From Edaphobacter lichenicola (GTDB lineage Bacteria; Acidobacteriota; Terriglobia; Terriglobales; Acidobacteriaceae), in the NCBI RefSeq assembly GCF_014201315.1, contig NZ_JACHDY010000003.1, forward strand, positions 372,001-436,000: a stretch of DNA of 64,000 bases, given 5' to 3'. Below are positions 17,229-25,326 of the stretch, in pieces. The position numbers and the translations under genes were made by a program. Under the pieces are notes generated by a model. That model saw only the letters and a list, made by a program, of their open reading frames with translations, made no database searches and was not told where the DNA came from. The stretch's first letter is position 1. Each line of letters opens with the position of its first letter.

Positions 17229-17969
17229 ATGTCTACGTTGGCAAACAAAGTGGCACTCGTTACCGGCGGGTCCCGAGGCATTGGCGCAGCGATTGCAAAG
17301 CGTCTGGCTGCAGATGGAGCAAGCGTGGTCATCACATACGCGAAGGACGCAGGCGCGGCTTCCGCCGTGGTCAAAGCGATTGAACTTGGTGGCGGAAAAG
17401 CGATCGCGATCCAGGCGGATGCAGCCGACGTTAAAGCCGTCAAGAGTGCTGTCGAGAAGGCCGTTGCGACTTTCGGCCAGCTGGATGTGCTGGTGAACAA
17501 TGCCGGCACGGCCATTCCGAAGCCGTTTGAGGAGACGACGCAGGAGGAGATGGATCGCGTGATCGACATTAACATCCGCGGCGTATTCGCCACCACACAG
17601 GCGGCGCTGAAGCACATGAAGGACGGTGGCCGCATCATCATGATCGGATCGGCGGTGGGAGAGCGTGCCGTTGCGCCCGGACTCGTGCCCTACGCCGCCA
17701 CGAAGGGAGCCGTCAAGATGTTCACGCAGGCGTTATCCAGAGAGGTCGGGAGCCGGGGCATCACGGTCAACAACGTCCAGCCGGGTCCGATCGACACGGA
17801 TCTGAATCCAGCCTCGGGCGATTGGGCGGTACCGCAGAAGGCAGCCACAGCACTCAATCGCTATGGGCACGTTGAGGAGATCGCCGCAATGGTGGCGTTC
17901 GTCGCCGGTCCTGAATCCCCATACATCACCGGGGCGAATCTGACCGTGGATGGCGGAATGAATGCCTGA
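17229..17969 (+). CDS. Short-chain dehydrogenase/reductase (FabG-like SDR)
   Basis: A 246-residue classical SDR: cofactor motif TGGSRGIG (12-19), NNAG (90-93), catalytic Ser141, Tyr155 and Lys159 (PYAATKG), and the C-terminal ITGANLTVDGG. Residues after the second strand (TYAKD) suggest NADP(H) preference. ATG at 17229 follows AAAGGAG; upstream in-frame codons overlap the operator region and are not coding. It is the first gene of the operon SDR-SDR-DUF427 and is divergent from a TetR gene with twin palindromes, so it is probably repressed by that regulator. The substrate is unknown; FabG itself is less likely because no fatty-acid genes are nearby. Confidence 0.9.
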   Translation: MSTLANKVALVTGGSRGIGAAIAKRLAADGASVVITYAKDAGAASAVVKAIELGGGKAIAIQADAADVKAVKSAVEKAVATFGQLDVLVNNAGTAIPKPFEETTQEEMDRVIDINIRGVFATTQAALKHMKDGGRIIMIGSAVGERAVAPGLVPYAATKGAVKMFTQALSREVGSRGITVNNVQPGPIDTDLNPASGDWAVPQKAATALNRYGHVEEIAAMVAFVAGPESPYITGANLTVDGGMNA

Positions 17970-18041
17970 GACAGTGCATCTGCAAGGTTATTGGCCGAAA
18001 AAACAATCCATCCGCGATGTGAAAGGGCGAGAGAGAGGGCA

Positions 18042-18809
18042 ATGACCACACTTGAAAATAAGACAGCGCTTGTGACTGGCGCATCGAGAGGAATTGGCCG
18101 CGCAACGGCGTTGGCGCTTGCTGAGGCTGGGGCGCACGTCCTGGTTCATTATGGCCGGTCAAAACAGGAAGCAGAGTCTCTGGTTGCCGAAATCCAGAGG
18201 AAAGGCGGACACGCAGATGCAATCTCAGCGGACCTGGGAACCCCGGACGGTGCCGCACTGCTCGCCAAACAGGTGCACTCCATTATCGGCGATCGATTGG
18301 ATGTGCTTGTGCTCAACGCTGGAATCAGCAAGTCGGCGCGCATCGCAGATTACACGGTAGAGGATTTTGACAACCTCTTTGCCGCAAACGTCCGAGGCCC
18401 GTTCTTCCTGGTGCAGCAACTACTGCCCGTTCTAGGTGAGGGTTCAAGTATTGTTGCTATCTCCTCTGCGGTAGCTCGTACAGTGGTTGGCAAACCCGGC
18501 ATGGAAAATCCGTCGATTCTTGCTTACGCCTCTACGAAAGGGGCACTTGAGACTCTGGTCAAGAACTGGGCAGCTATTCTAGGGCCGCGCGGCATACGCG
18601 TTAACGCTGTCGCTCCTGGCGTCATCGATACGGATATGTCGAATTTTACGAAGACGGAAGCAGGCCGCGAGGTCACGCTTGGAATGCAGGCATTGAAGCG
18701 AATCGGCAAGCCAGAGGATATTGCAGACGCAGTCGCTTTTATGGCATCCGACGGGGCGCGCTGGATCACGGGTGCCAGTATTCCCGTCGATGGCGGTTCG
18801 AAGCTTTAA
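18042..18809 (+). CDS. Short-chain dehydrogenase/reductase (SDR)
   Basis: A 255-residue SDR with TGASRGIG (12-19), the LNAG motif (91-94), Ser141/142 (AISSA), Tyr162 and Lys166 (AYASTKG), and the terminal ITGASIPVDGG. It is 72 bases downstream of the first SDR on the same strand and 20 bases before the DUF427 gene. ATG at 18042 follows GAGAGAGG. The two SDRs are clearly different proteins, so they probably act on different substrates or in successive steps of one pathway controlled by the TetR regulator at 16507-17061. Confidence 0.9.
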   Translation: MTTLENKTALVTGASRGIGRATALALAEAGAHVLVHYGRSKQEAESLVAEIQRKGGHADAISADLGTPDGAALLAKQVHSIIGDRLDVLVLNAGISKSARIADYTVEDFDNLFAANVRGPFFLVQQLLPVLGEGSSIVAISSAVARTVVGKPGMENPSILAYASTKGALETLVKNWAAILGPRGIRVNAVAPGVIDTDMSNFTKTEAGREVTLGMQALKRIGKPEDIADAVAFMASDGARWITGASIPVDGGSKL

Positions 18810-18829
18810 CTGGCAACGTGAGGAACGTA

Positions 18830-19462
18830 ATGGATACAAAGTCGAGCAAAGGCAAAGAGGTCAAGATTCCTAGCCCGGATCATCCCATCACGATTTCACA
18901 AGCTGCCGGCAAGGTCCGCGTAACAGTCGCTGGACAGACAGTGGCTGAATCGACACGAGCTCTTCGACTGGAGGAGAAGGGATATCCACCCGTCTACTAC
19001 GTGCCGCGAAGCGATGCGGATATGTCATTGCTCGTTCGAACAACGCATTACACCTACTGTCCGTACAAGGGTGACTGTACGTACTACAGCATTCCCATCG
19101 GCGGAACGAAATCGGAATATGCCGTTTGGACGTACGAAAAACCTTATGAGGCAGTCGTCAGCATTAAAGATCATCTGGCGTTCTATCCCACGCGGGTCGA
19201 TGCAATCGAAGTGATTTCTCAAACACGTCCAATCGATCTATGCAGGAGTTCATGTGATGTCGAACCAGCGCTTTTCATACCATATCGAATGGGAGACCTC
19301 GATCTTCCTAACCGCATTGTCATGGCGCCTCTCACTCGGATGCGTGCGCAATCGCATGATCATGTGCCGACGGCCCTGCAGGCAGAGTATTACGCGCAAC
19401 CTGCTTCCGCCGGACTGATCATCGTAGAGGCCACCGCGATTAGCCCGGAAGGTTTTGGCTGA
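18830..19462 (+). CDS. DUF427 protein fused in frame to the start of a broken flavin oxidoreductase
   Basis: Residues 1-135 are a complete DUF427 domain (KVRVTVAGQTVAESTRALRL, VYYVPRSDADMSLL, then THYTYCPYKGDCTYYSI, and AVWTYEKPYEAVVSIKDHLA, FYPTRVDAIEV). DUF427 is a widespread small beta-rich fold of uncertain function. The normal end would be shortly after RVDAIEV. Here the frame runs on through a linker into LFIPYRMGDLDLPNRIVMAP, the N-terminus of an Old Yellow Enzyme, and stops at TGA 19460-19462. The separate start of the second gene appears to be the ATG at 19257, overlapping a TGA as TGATG in another frame. Thus the fusion probably arose by small deletions, not by design. ATG at 18830 follows GAGGAACGTA. 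Confidence 0.65.
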   Translation: MDTKSSKGKEVKIPSPDHPITISQAAGKVRVTVAGQTVAESTRALRLEEKGYPPVYYVPRSDADMSLLVRTTHYTYCPYKGDCTYYSIPIGGTKSEYAVWTYEKPYEAVVSIKDHLAFYPTRVDAIEVISQTRPIDLCRSSCDVEPALFIPYRMGDLDLPNRIVMAPLTRMRAQSHDHVPTALQAEYYAQPASAGLIIVEATAISPEGFG

Positions 19463-20063
19463 GCCGATACGCCAGGACTGTGGACGGAGGAGCAGTTCCG
19501 CCGCGGATGGCGACGCGTTACGGATGCCGTCCATGCAGCCGGCGGCCGCATCATTGCACAACTCTGGCACACCGGGGCGATCTCACATCCAGAACTACTG
19601 GTCGGCGCGCAGCCCGTCTCCGCATCGAACGTCGATCCAGGCCAGATCTCGGTGACGCGGACGGGACGGAAGCCGACCGTAACACCCGGCCTCTGACGAA
19701 GCAGGAGATTCAAGCGGACTTCGCGCGAGCTGCGCGAAACGCGCTGGACGCCGGCTTCGATGGTGTCCAGATCCTTGCGAACTATCTCTATCTGATCTCG
19801 CGGTTTCTGAATGCCACCACCAATCTGCGCAAAGACGAGTACGGCGGAAGCCTGGAAAGTCGGTTGCGTTTTCTTTTCGAGATTGTCGAGTCGGTCATGG
19901 GTGAGGTCGAAGCACAACAGGTTGGAGTCAAGATCAGCCCCATGCACGAAGGCGGTGCATCAGGCCAACGACGAGACCCTGCCAGTCACCGAATACGCAA
20001 TTCAGAAGCATACGCCGCGCTGGTGCTCGAGACTACAACCTGTGAGGCGCCTGGAGAGGCGGT
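19257..20063 (+). pseudogene. Old Yellow Enzyme (NADH:flavin oxidoreductase) pseudogene cut by IS6
   Basis: Pieces of one OYE-family protein follow each other on the plus strand: DLDLPNRIVMAPLTRMRAQ, an in-frame TGA at 19460, DTPGLWTEEQFRRGWRRVTD, AAGGRIIAQLWHTGAISHP, then after a lost base near 19691 LTKQEIQADFARAARNALDA, LYLISRFLNATTNLRKDEYG and VGVKISPMHEGG. Another shift follows near 19955, and the sequence ends at the IS6-like element. The flavin-binding and phosphate-binding C-terminal third is missing. It would have been the last gene of the SDR operon. At least one stop, two or three frameshifts and the insertion make it non-functional. Confidence 0.85.
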
Positions 20064-20849
20064 GGTTTAGGCAGCAAGGACTGCATTTCAGATCGCAGGC
20101 GCAGCTCTGTCTTTGAGATTCAGGCGATGCAGGGCAAATTGACCTTTGCGAATACGGTGGAGCAGTTCGACGCCGGTGATTGTGATGGCGGCGTAGTCGA
20201 AGTTCTTGAAGCCGAGCATGGGCCTGGTTCGGGACTTGATACCCCGATAATCCTGTTCGATCAGATTGTTCAAGTATTTCGACGATCGCAGTTTGGTCCG
20301 CTTCCATGCCTCGTCTTCGTTTGGAATTTCACGCACTGCTCGATGCGAAGCGGCATAGCCGTCAAGCGTGATGCTGACAGGTGCGCGCAGCTGCGTGCGA
20401 AGCGCTTTGCGGAAAAAGGCCTTGGCCGCTGCTACATCCCGCTTCGGACTCAGTCGGAAGTCGACGATGTTGCCATCCCGGTCGACGGCGCGATACAGGT
20501 AGACCCAACGGCCACGGACCTTCAGATACGTCTCGTCAACACGCCACGAGCGACCGCTCCTGCGTGCATAGCCATTCCAGCGCTTCTCGAACTCCGGAAC
20601 ATATCTCTGTACCCAGCGCATGATCGTGGTATGCGCAATATCCAACCCGCGTTCGGCCATCATCGCGACTAGATCACGGAGGCTGAGTTTGTAGCGGAGA
20701 TACCAGCGCACGCACAAGACGATGATCTCGCGATCAAAATGTCGCCCCGCAAATAGCTCCTTCATCCCCTTCAGCTCGCCCATCTACCGGTCCTCGATGC
20801 CTCAATCCACTACTCTAATCGGTTCCAGCATGCTGTTTGCACCAGAGCC
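20064..20849 (-). mobile_element. IS6-family insertion sequence, about 786 bp
   Basis: The element contains one transposase gene (20088-20783). The right end, read inward, is GGCTCTGGTGCAAACAGC, a typical IS6-family terminal repeat. The left end near 20064, GGTTTAGGCAGCAAGG, is only loosely matching, so the left boundary is approximate. The 8 bases outside each end (gaggcggt on the left, gctgagac on the right) do not match, so no target duplication is seen. That fits either a later rearrangement between two copies or a misplaced left end. The left flank is the OYE pseudogene, the right flank a histidine-kinase relic. Confidence 0.65.
20088..20783 (-). CDS. IS6-family DDE transposase
   Basis: A 231-residue transposase, normal length for IS6/IS26-type enzymes. 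It begins with the HTH-like region GRHFDREIIVLCVRWYLRYK, LSLRDLVAMMAERGLDIAHT, TIMRWVQRYVPEF. The DDE catalytic domain follows: first Asp in SWRVDETYLKVRGRWVYLYR, second Asp in ITLDGYAASHRAV, and Glu in NLIEQDYRGIKSRTRPMLGF. No frameshift or stop is present, so it may be active. It ends inside the element, 24 bases from the left boundary. IS6 elements move by replicative transposition and cause cointegrates, which would explain the mosaic flanks. Confidence 0.92.
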   Translation of the reverse strand: MGELKGMKELFAGRHFDREIIVLCVRWYLRYKLSLRDLVAMMAERGLDIAHTTIMRWVQRYVPEFEKRWNGYARRSGRSWRVDETYLKVRGRWVYLYRAVDRDGNIVDFRLSPKRDVAAAKAFFRKALRTQLRAPVSITLDGYAASHRAVREIPNEDEAWKRTKLRSSKYLNNLIEQDYRGIKSRTRPMLGFKNFDYAAITITGVELLHRIRKGQFALHRLNLKDRAAPAI

Positions 20850-21182
20850 GCTGAGACTAACCCGAATCGCGTCCCCGTTTCATTGACAGTGGTGTCGCTG
20901 ACTGAGATCAGCACCCGACCGCACTCGCCTTGTCAGTTCTGACCTTGAGCACTCCGCCGGTCTCCTTCATCGCCTCGATACCATTCAGCATGAGGTTCAT
21001 CAGTACCTGCTGCAGTCGCACCCGTCCCCGTGATTTTGGGGAGATCGGCGGTCTGGTCCGTACGAATCGAAACGGCATACTTGTTGGCTTCGCTCCGCAG
21101 CAGCAGGACCATTTTGCTGATGATTTCGCCCACGTCGGCCGGCTCTCGCTGTGGAGGCGTCTTCTTATACAACGACTGCAAA
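20850..21182 (-). pseudogene. PAS-type sensor histidine kinase fragment
   Basis: Minus-strand pieces read PPQREPADVGEIISKMVLLL, RSEANKYAVSIRTDQTADLP, then in another frame VRLQQVLMNLMLNGIEAMKE and TGGVLKVRTDKA, with a last ISVSDT before the IS6 end. This is the ATP-binding half of a histidine kinase: the N-box with NLMLNGIEAM, and the start of the G1 box. There is a frameshift near 21030 and the protein is cut by the IS end at 20850. Everything upstream of the SLYKK linker is missing and replaced by integrase sequence. It is not functional. Confidence 0.75.
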
Positions 21183-21479
21183 CCTGTCTTACGCCGGTCG
21201 TAGAGGCGGGTCGTAGAAACGTTAGCATGCCCCAACCACTCCTGCACCTTGGCTACGTCCGGACCATTGGCAAGCGTCTTCGTCGCGGACGTTGCCGCAT
21301 TGAATGGACGCAGGTGCCAACGCCTCTGCGCTGATGCCCGTTTCCTTCGCATACTTGATGACGACGTTCCGATAGACCGATCCGATCGAGATGCCGCGCC
21401 AGCGTGCCGGTTCATGTTCCGAGGGATCTACAAACTGCGCTAACTTTCCTTTCTGAAGCGCTCCCAGAAACGAATTCAC
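21183..21479 (-). pseudogene. Tyrosine recombinase (phage-type integrase) fragment
   Basis: On the minus strand: EPARWRGISIGSVYRNVVIK, YAKETGISAEALA, then in shifted frames NALANGPDVAKVQEWLGHAN, VSTTRLYDRRKTGLQ. This is the C-terminal catalytic part of a tyrosine recombinase, including the WLGHAN His and the catalytic Tyr (TRLYDRRK). The N-terminal core-binding domain and the catalytic Arg region are lost, and frameshifts are present. The last residues run directly into kinase sequence. It is a relic. Confidence 0.75.
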
Positions 21480-21566
21480 GTTTCACAAACAAAAGGCGGG
21501 ATTGTCCCTAAATTCCGACCACATCGTTCTCACCCTCTGCGGAGGATTTTAATCAGGAAGCAATCC

Positions 21567-21938
21567 ATGACAAAAGCAAAAGAAGGGCGAGCAGCCAGCT
21601 ATACGCAACGGGCAGTAGATCTCCAGGCTCAATACAATGCATTGGAGGTTGCGCGACGAAAACTCGCACGCAGGACAGGGCGGCGGCTCATCAAAGAGGA
21701 AGGTTCCATTGCGAAGGCAATTGCCACTCTCACAAACCCGGTCGTTGCCCAAGAAACGCGCACCGTTCCGCTTGTCGTCGGTCTAACTCGAGCCCAAGCG
21801 CGAGAAGAGGCGTTCAAATACATTTCCAGACGCTGGTCTACACTCACGCCGCCTTGCCCCTCCTGTCGGATGGGAAACGGCTTTCCAAAACGTTCCTGGC
21901 CCACTCGGGAATGGGCTGAGGAGGTTTGGGGAAGATAG
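21567..21938 (+). CDS. Hypothetical protein, 123 aa
   Basis: The gene starts at an ATG 7 bases after AGGAAG and encodes 123 residues. The first 55 are rich in Ala, Arg and Gln and probably helical (AASYTQRAVDLQAQYNALEV, ARRKLARRTGRRLIKEE). The middle has VARETRTVPLVVGL-like residues, and the end contains a lone CPSC pair and several Trp. I do not recognise it. The basic helical N-terminus could bind nucleic acid. It lies between integrase relics and may be cargo or an accessory gene of a former mobile element; the odd C-terminus could be a frameshifted end. Confidence 0.4.
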   Translation: MTKAKEGRAASYTQRAVDLQAQYNALEVARRKLARRTGRRLIKEEGSIAKAIATLTNPVVAQETRTVPLVVGLTRAQAREEAFKYISRRWSTLTPPCPSCRMGNGFPKRSWPTREWAEEVWGR

Positions 21939-22099
21939 CACGATGTCAACATATTGCGTTCTACGCGTGTCCCGTGCAGCCAGGCTTCTGGCATCTCGGC
22001 CACCACAGCAGGAAAACCCAAAGGCATAAGCAGCTACGGTCGAGCGTCGAGCTAACCCGACCCGAGATCGAGGAGGGCCGTGACAATCAATCACAAATC

Positions 22100-22545
22100 C
22101 GCGACGAGCAGTCGAACGTTGCCGAACAGAAGAGTTTGCAAGGAGGGTTTTTGACTGAAAATGTAATCGATAATCTGAACGGCCTGAACGAGATCAACCA
22201 GTTTGACGACTGGAGCGTGCGTCCGATCGCCCGTAAGTTGGGAATCCCAACCTCCTCGTCACCTTTCAGGTGATGCGAAGGACGTTGGGTACGGATGCAG
22301 AAACATGGACGTTGAAAGACGCTCAGGTCATATTGCGGCATGCCAGCATCTCGACAACCGGTGACGTGTATGTCCAGACGATTGAGCAGAGTGTTCTGCA
22401 AGCTGTGAACTCGCGCACGGCTGCAGTGCTCGAGGGCTGGACGGTACCGGTTGAGAGTATGGGTGTCGCAGGGCGGAACTTGAGAGGCATCGCAGCAAAT
22501 TCGGTGAAGTTCGGCGAAGTCGAGAGAGGAGAACGCTGTAAGTAA
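22100..22545 (+). pseudogene. Tyrosine recombinase relic ending beside tRNA-Asn
   Basis: The first part reads WSVRPIARKLGIP; after a frameshift near 22250 it continues VTFQVMRRTLGTDAETWTLK, DAQVILRHASISTTGDVYVQ, then TIEQSVLQAVNSRT. This is the C-terminal end of a tyrosine recombinase: the RR-x-x-GT box, LRHASISTTGDVYVQ with the catalytic His and Tyr, and a tail. The N-terminal two thirds are missing. It stops 10 bases short of the 3' end of tRNA-Asn, the place where integrases of genomic islands usually sit. So the tRNA was probably the attachment site of an element that has since decayed. Confidence 0.75.
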
Positions 22546-22554
22546 TTGATTTTA

Positions 22555-22629
<75 letters not shown>

Positions 22630-22887
22630 ACATCTTTGGAGTGCGAGAAAACTCCCGCGCCTCTTCAGTTATAACAAATCGGGGTGGAGGGGTCAAAAGC
22701 TACCTTGATGGCGGTGTCGACAGAGCGTCAACATAGTGGCATCGAGCGTTTATAGCGGAGAGAGCTTGTGGAGTTGATCGGCACGTTGGACTGTTCCACT
22801 ACTTTAACCCACTTCAGCGATTAGCCTCGCAATTTGCGAGTGTGGAGGAACCGCAACAGGCGGCGTAGTCGTTGCTGCCGCGTCTGC

Positions 22888-23676
22888 TTACGGGTAGAGC
22901 AGAACTGCGATGTTGTAGGCAGTGAAGGGGCCGTTGCGGTTTACGGAGCAGGCCCCGACTACGGCCTGGTGGTATTTGCCGGAGGCCAGTTTGCTTTTGA
23001 GCTGGCTGGGAATCTCGTTCAAACTTCCGGCGGTGTAGCGCATGATGTACCAGGGTTGGCGAGAACCCGCGTAACCAGAGGACATTGTGCAGGTTTGACG
23101 GGCCTCTGCGGTGGTTTCGGCGACGCGCATTCCTGACTGTGCGATCACGCTGGCGACGGTGCGCTCCTGCTGGTTAAGCGACAGGGTTTGAACGGTGCTG
23201 GCGAAGTCTTCTACTGCGTAGAGCTGGTGATCGCGGGTGACGATGGCGATTCCTATGGAGTCTACGTTGGGATCTAGAAGATTGGCGCGGTGGCCGGGCG
23301 AGTGCATCCAGAGATTGTGGATGATGACGGAGGTGGGGGCTTCGGCTACGTTTTCTGTGATGAGGCTGAAGTGTGCGCCAGCATTGGCTCCGCGGGCCGC
23401 GAGTGCGGGTTCGCCGTCGAACTGGTGGGAGATTTCGGCGTGGTCGGCCATCTCGCGGGCGTGGACCTGGGAGGCCTCGGCGAGGACGGGGTCGAAGCGA
23501 AGTGGCTGAAGTCCTTGATTGATGCGATCCTGGTTGGCGGCGGCGAGGAGGTATTGCTCGGCTACGGTGAGATTTGCTGAGGATTCGAAGGTCTGGGCCG
23601 GGAGGAGGTGCGCCGCCGAGAGCAGCAGGGTGGCCAGCGCGAAGTGGCGGAGGCGAGATTTCTGCAATGAAATCAT
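22888..23676 (-). CDS. Secreted CAP-domain (SCP/PR1-like) protein
   Basis: A 262-residue protein. A signal peptide (SRLRHFALATLLLSAAHLLPAQ) is followed by a CAP domain from about residue 35: EQYLLAAANQDRINQGLQPL, ASQVHAREMADHAEISHQFD, ITENVAEA, LWMHSPGHRANLLDPNVDSI and GIAIVTRDHQLYAVEDFA. The paired His and Glu residues of the CAP cavity are present. A 100-residue C-terminal extension (QRTVASVIAQSGMRVAETTA onward) is unrelated to CAP and has two Cys. Bacterial CAP proteins are exported and mostly uncharacterised; some are thought to bind lipids or act as proteases. ATG at 23676 is chosen because the signal peptide starts there. It is a single-gene unit. Confidence 0.88.
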   Translation of the reverse strand: MISLQKSRLRHFALATLLLSAAHLLPAQTFESSANLTVAEQYLLAAANQDRINQGLQPLRFDPVLAEASQVHAREMADHAEISHQFDGEPALAARGANAGAHFSLITENVAEAPTSVIIHNLWMHSPGHRANLLDPNVDSIGIAIVTRDHQLYAVEDFASTVQTLSLNQQERTVASVIAQSGMRVAETTAEARQTCTMSSGYAGSRQPWYIMRYTAGSLNEIPSQLKSKLASGKYHQAVVGACSVNRNGPFTAYNIAVLLYP

Positions 23677-24268
23677 AGACTTGACGCACGCTGCTGGGGA
23701 GGCTGGCATGAAGGTCATTCTAGGTTTGGGGTGCCGCTCTAGGTAATACAACTTTCTGGTCAGCATTCGAGGTTCTCTGCTGTGTCTATCGGTTGGGATG
23801 CGGGGAGGGTGAGGAAACGACGCTTGAAGTTGCAAACTTTAGTACTAAAAAACTTCAGCAGGGAAAACCTCACTTTTGCAGGGGGTTTTGCAGATTTCGA
23901 CTGTTTTACGGTGGTGAAATCGTGGTGAAGTTGTGGTGGATTGCGTGGTAGATGTGGTGTTTTGGACGTGTGTTTTGCGGCGTCGGAAAACACGCCATGC
24001 TTTTCAAGTTTATTTTCAACTTGTTAGCCGGAGGGGTGTCTTTTTGGGATTGGAATCAGGGTAGTCAGGGGACGGCACCGGCAAACAGCAGGTTTCTCCA
24101 TTGCACGGGACAAAAGACCGTCCCGCACCGGTCGAAAAGACAGATCTTCGGTCGTACTTTGTGTCGGTACCGCTCGGGGTCTGGGGGTTTGAAGTATTGG
24201 CGTATTCTGCATATGGAATGGCGTGTCCTGCGTAGCGTCGAATCGTTGGCCGGTTTACCTTTGAACCC
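23677..24268. other. Intergenic stretch without a supported gene
   Basis: About 590 bases between the CAP gene and the alcohol dehydrogenase. A G+T-rich patch at roughly 23908-23962 contains seven or so irregular GTGGT units. Minus-strand frames here are proline/histidine-rich artefacts of that patch. The two divergent promoters must be in this stretch, but I cannot place them. Confidence 0.4.
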
Positions 24269-25324
24269 ATGTACAACGCAAAAGCATTCTCTGCTGCAAG
24301 TGCGACATCGCCGCTCGCCCCCACCACGATCGCGCGGCGCGATCCAACCGAAACCGATGTGCGGATTGAGATTCTCTTCTGCGGGATCTGTCACTCCGAT
24401 CTTCATCAGGTTCGCAACGAGTGGAGCGGCGTTATGCCGACTGTCTACCCCTGCGTGCCGGGTCATGAGATCGTCGGCCGCGTTACCAAGACTGGTTCGG
24501 CGGTCACGAAGTTCAAGGTGGGCGATCTTGCCGCGGTCGGCTGCATGGTCGACTCCGACGGGACCTGCCCGGATTGCCGCGAGGGCTTCGAGCAGTTTTG
24601 CCCGAACATGACCCTTACCTATAACTTTCCCGACAAGCACACGGGTGGTGTGACCTATGGCGGCTACTCGGACAGCGTGGTGGTGGATCAGCGCTTCGTG
24701 CTCAAGGTTCCTTCGAACCTCAATTTGGCCGGAGTCGCGCCTCTGCTCTGCGCGGGCATTACGACCTATTCGCCTCTGCACCACTGGGGCGTGACCAAGG
24801 GCAAGAAGGTCGGGATCGTGGGGCTTGGCGGACTAGGCCACATGGGGGTGAAGTTTGCGCACGCGCTGGGAGCGCATGTTGTGCTGTTTACGACGTCGCC
24901 GGGCAAGAAGGATGATGCGATCCGCCTAGGCGCGGATGAGGTTGTCGTCTCGCGGAATGCCGATGAGATGGCCAAGCACGCGGGCAGCTTCGACTTTATC
25001 CTCGACGCGGTCTCGGCGGACCACGACATCAACGCGTTGCTTGGGCTGCTTCGCCGCGACGGCAACCTGTGCCTGGTCGGCGCTCCGGAGAAGCCACTTG
25101 CTGTGTCTGCCTTCAACCTGCTGTTTGGACGCCGCAGCCTCTCGGGTTCGCCGATTGGCGGAATCGCCGAGACCCAGGAGATGCTGGACTTCTGCGGCAA
25201 ACACAACATCACTGCCGATGTGGAGGTGATTCCGATTCAGAAGGTCAACGAGGCTTATGAAAGACTGCTGAAGTCGGACGTGAAGTATCGCTTCTCGATC
25301 GACATGGCCTCCTTGAAATCATAA
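24269..25324 (+). CDS. Zinc-dependent NAD(P) alcohol dehydrogenase, YahK/cinnamyl-alcohol type
   Basis: A 351-residue zinc alcohol dehydrogenase. Catalytic-zinc ligands are in CGICHSDLHQ and GHEIVGRV, and the structural zinc site is the four-Cys group in GCMVDSDGTCPDCREGFEQF followed by C. The cofactor domain has GIVGLGGLGHMGVKFAHALG. These features, with CGICHSD, place it in the CAD/YahK branch that reduces a broad range of aldehydes to alcohols, usually with NADPH. The AraC gene begins 2 bases after its stop, so the two are probably co-transcribed and the AraC protein may regulate this gene. Confidence 0.93.
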   Translation: MYNAKAFSAASATSPLAPTTIARRDPTETDVRIEILFCGICHSDLHQVRNEWSGVMPTVYPCVPGHEIVGRVTKTGSAVTKFKVGDLAAVGCMVDSDGTCPDCREGFEQFCPNMTLTYNFPDKHTGGVTYGGYSDSVVVDQRFVLKVPSNLNLAGVAPLLCAGITTYSPLHHWGVTKGKKVGIVGLGGLGHMGVKFAHALGAHVVLFTTSPGKKDDAIRLGADEVVVSRNADEMAKHAGSFDFILDAVSADHDINALLGLLRRDGNLCLVGAPEKPLAVSAFNLLFGRRSLSGSPIGGIAETQEMLDFCGKHNITADVEVIPIQKVNEAYERLLKSDVKYRFSIDMASLKS

Positions 25325-25326
25325 CC

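Noticed and set aside
20056..20857. 8-base target-site duplication flanking the IS6 element
   Set aside because: The outside bases (gaggcggt and gctgagac) do not match; the left boundary is uncertain but no shift by a few bases restored a repeat.
23908..23962. GTGGT-rich patch as a tandem repeat or CRISPR-like array
   Set aside because: Units are irregular in spacing and sequence, with no spacer pattern. No CRISPR array was found anywhere in the window.
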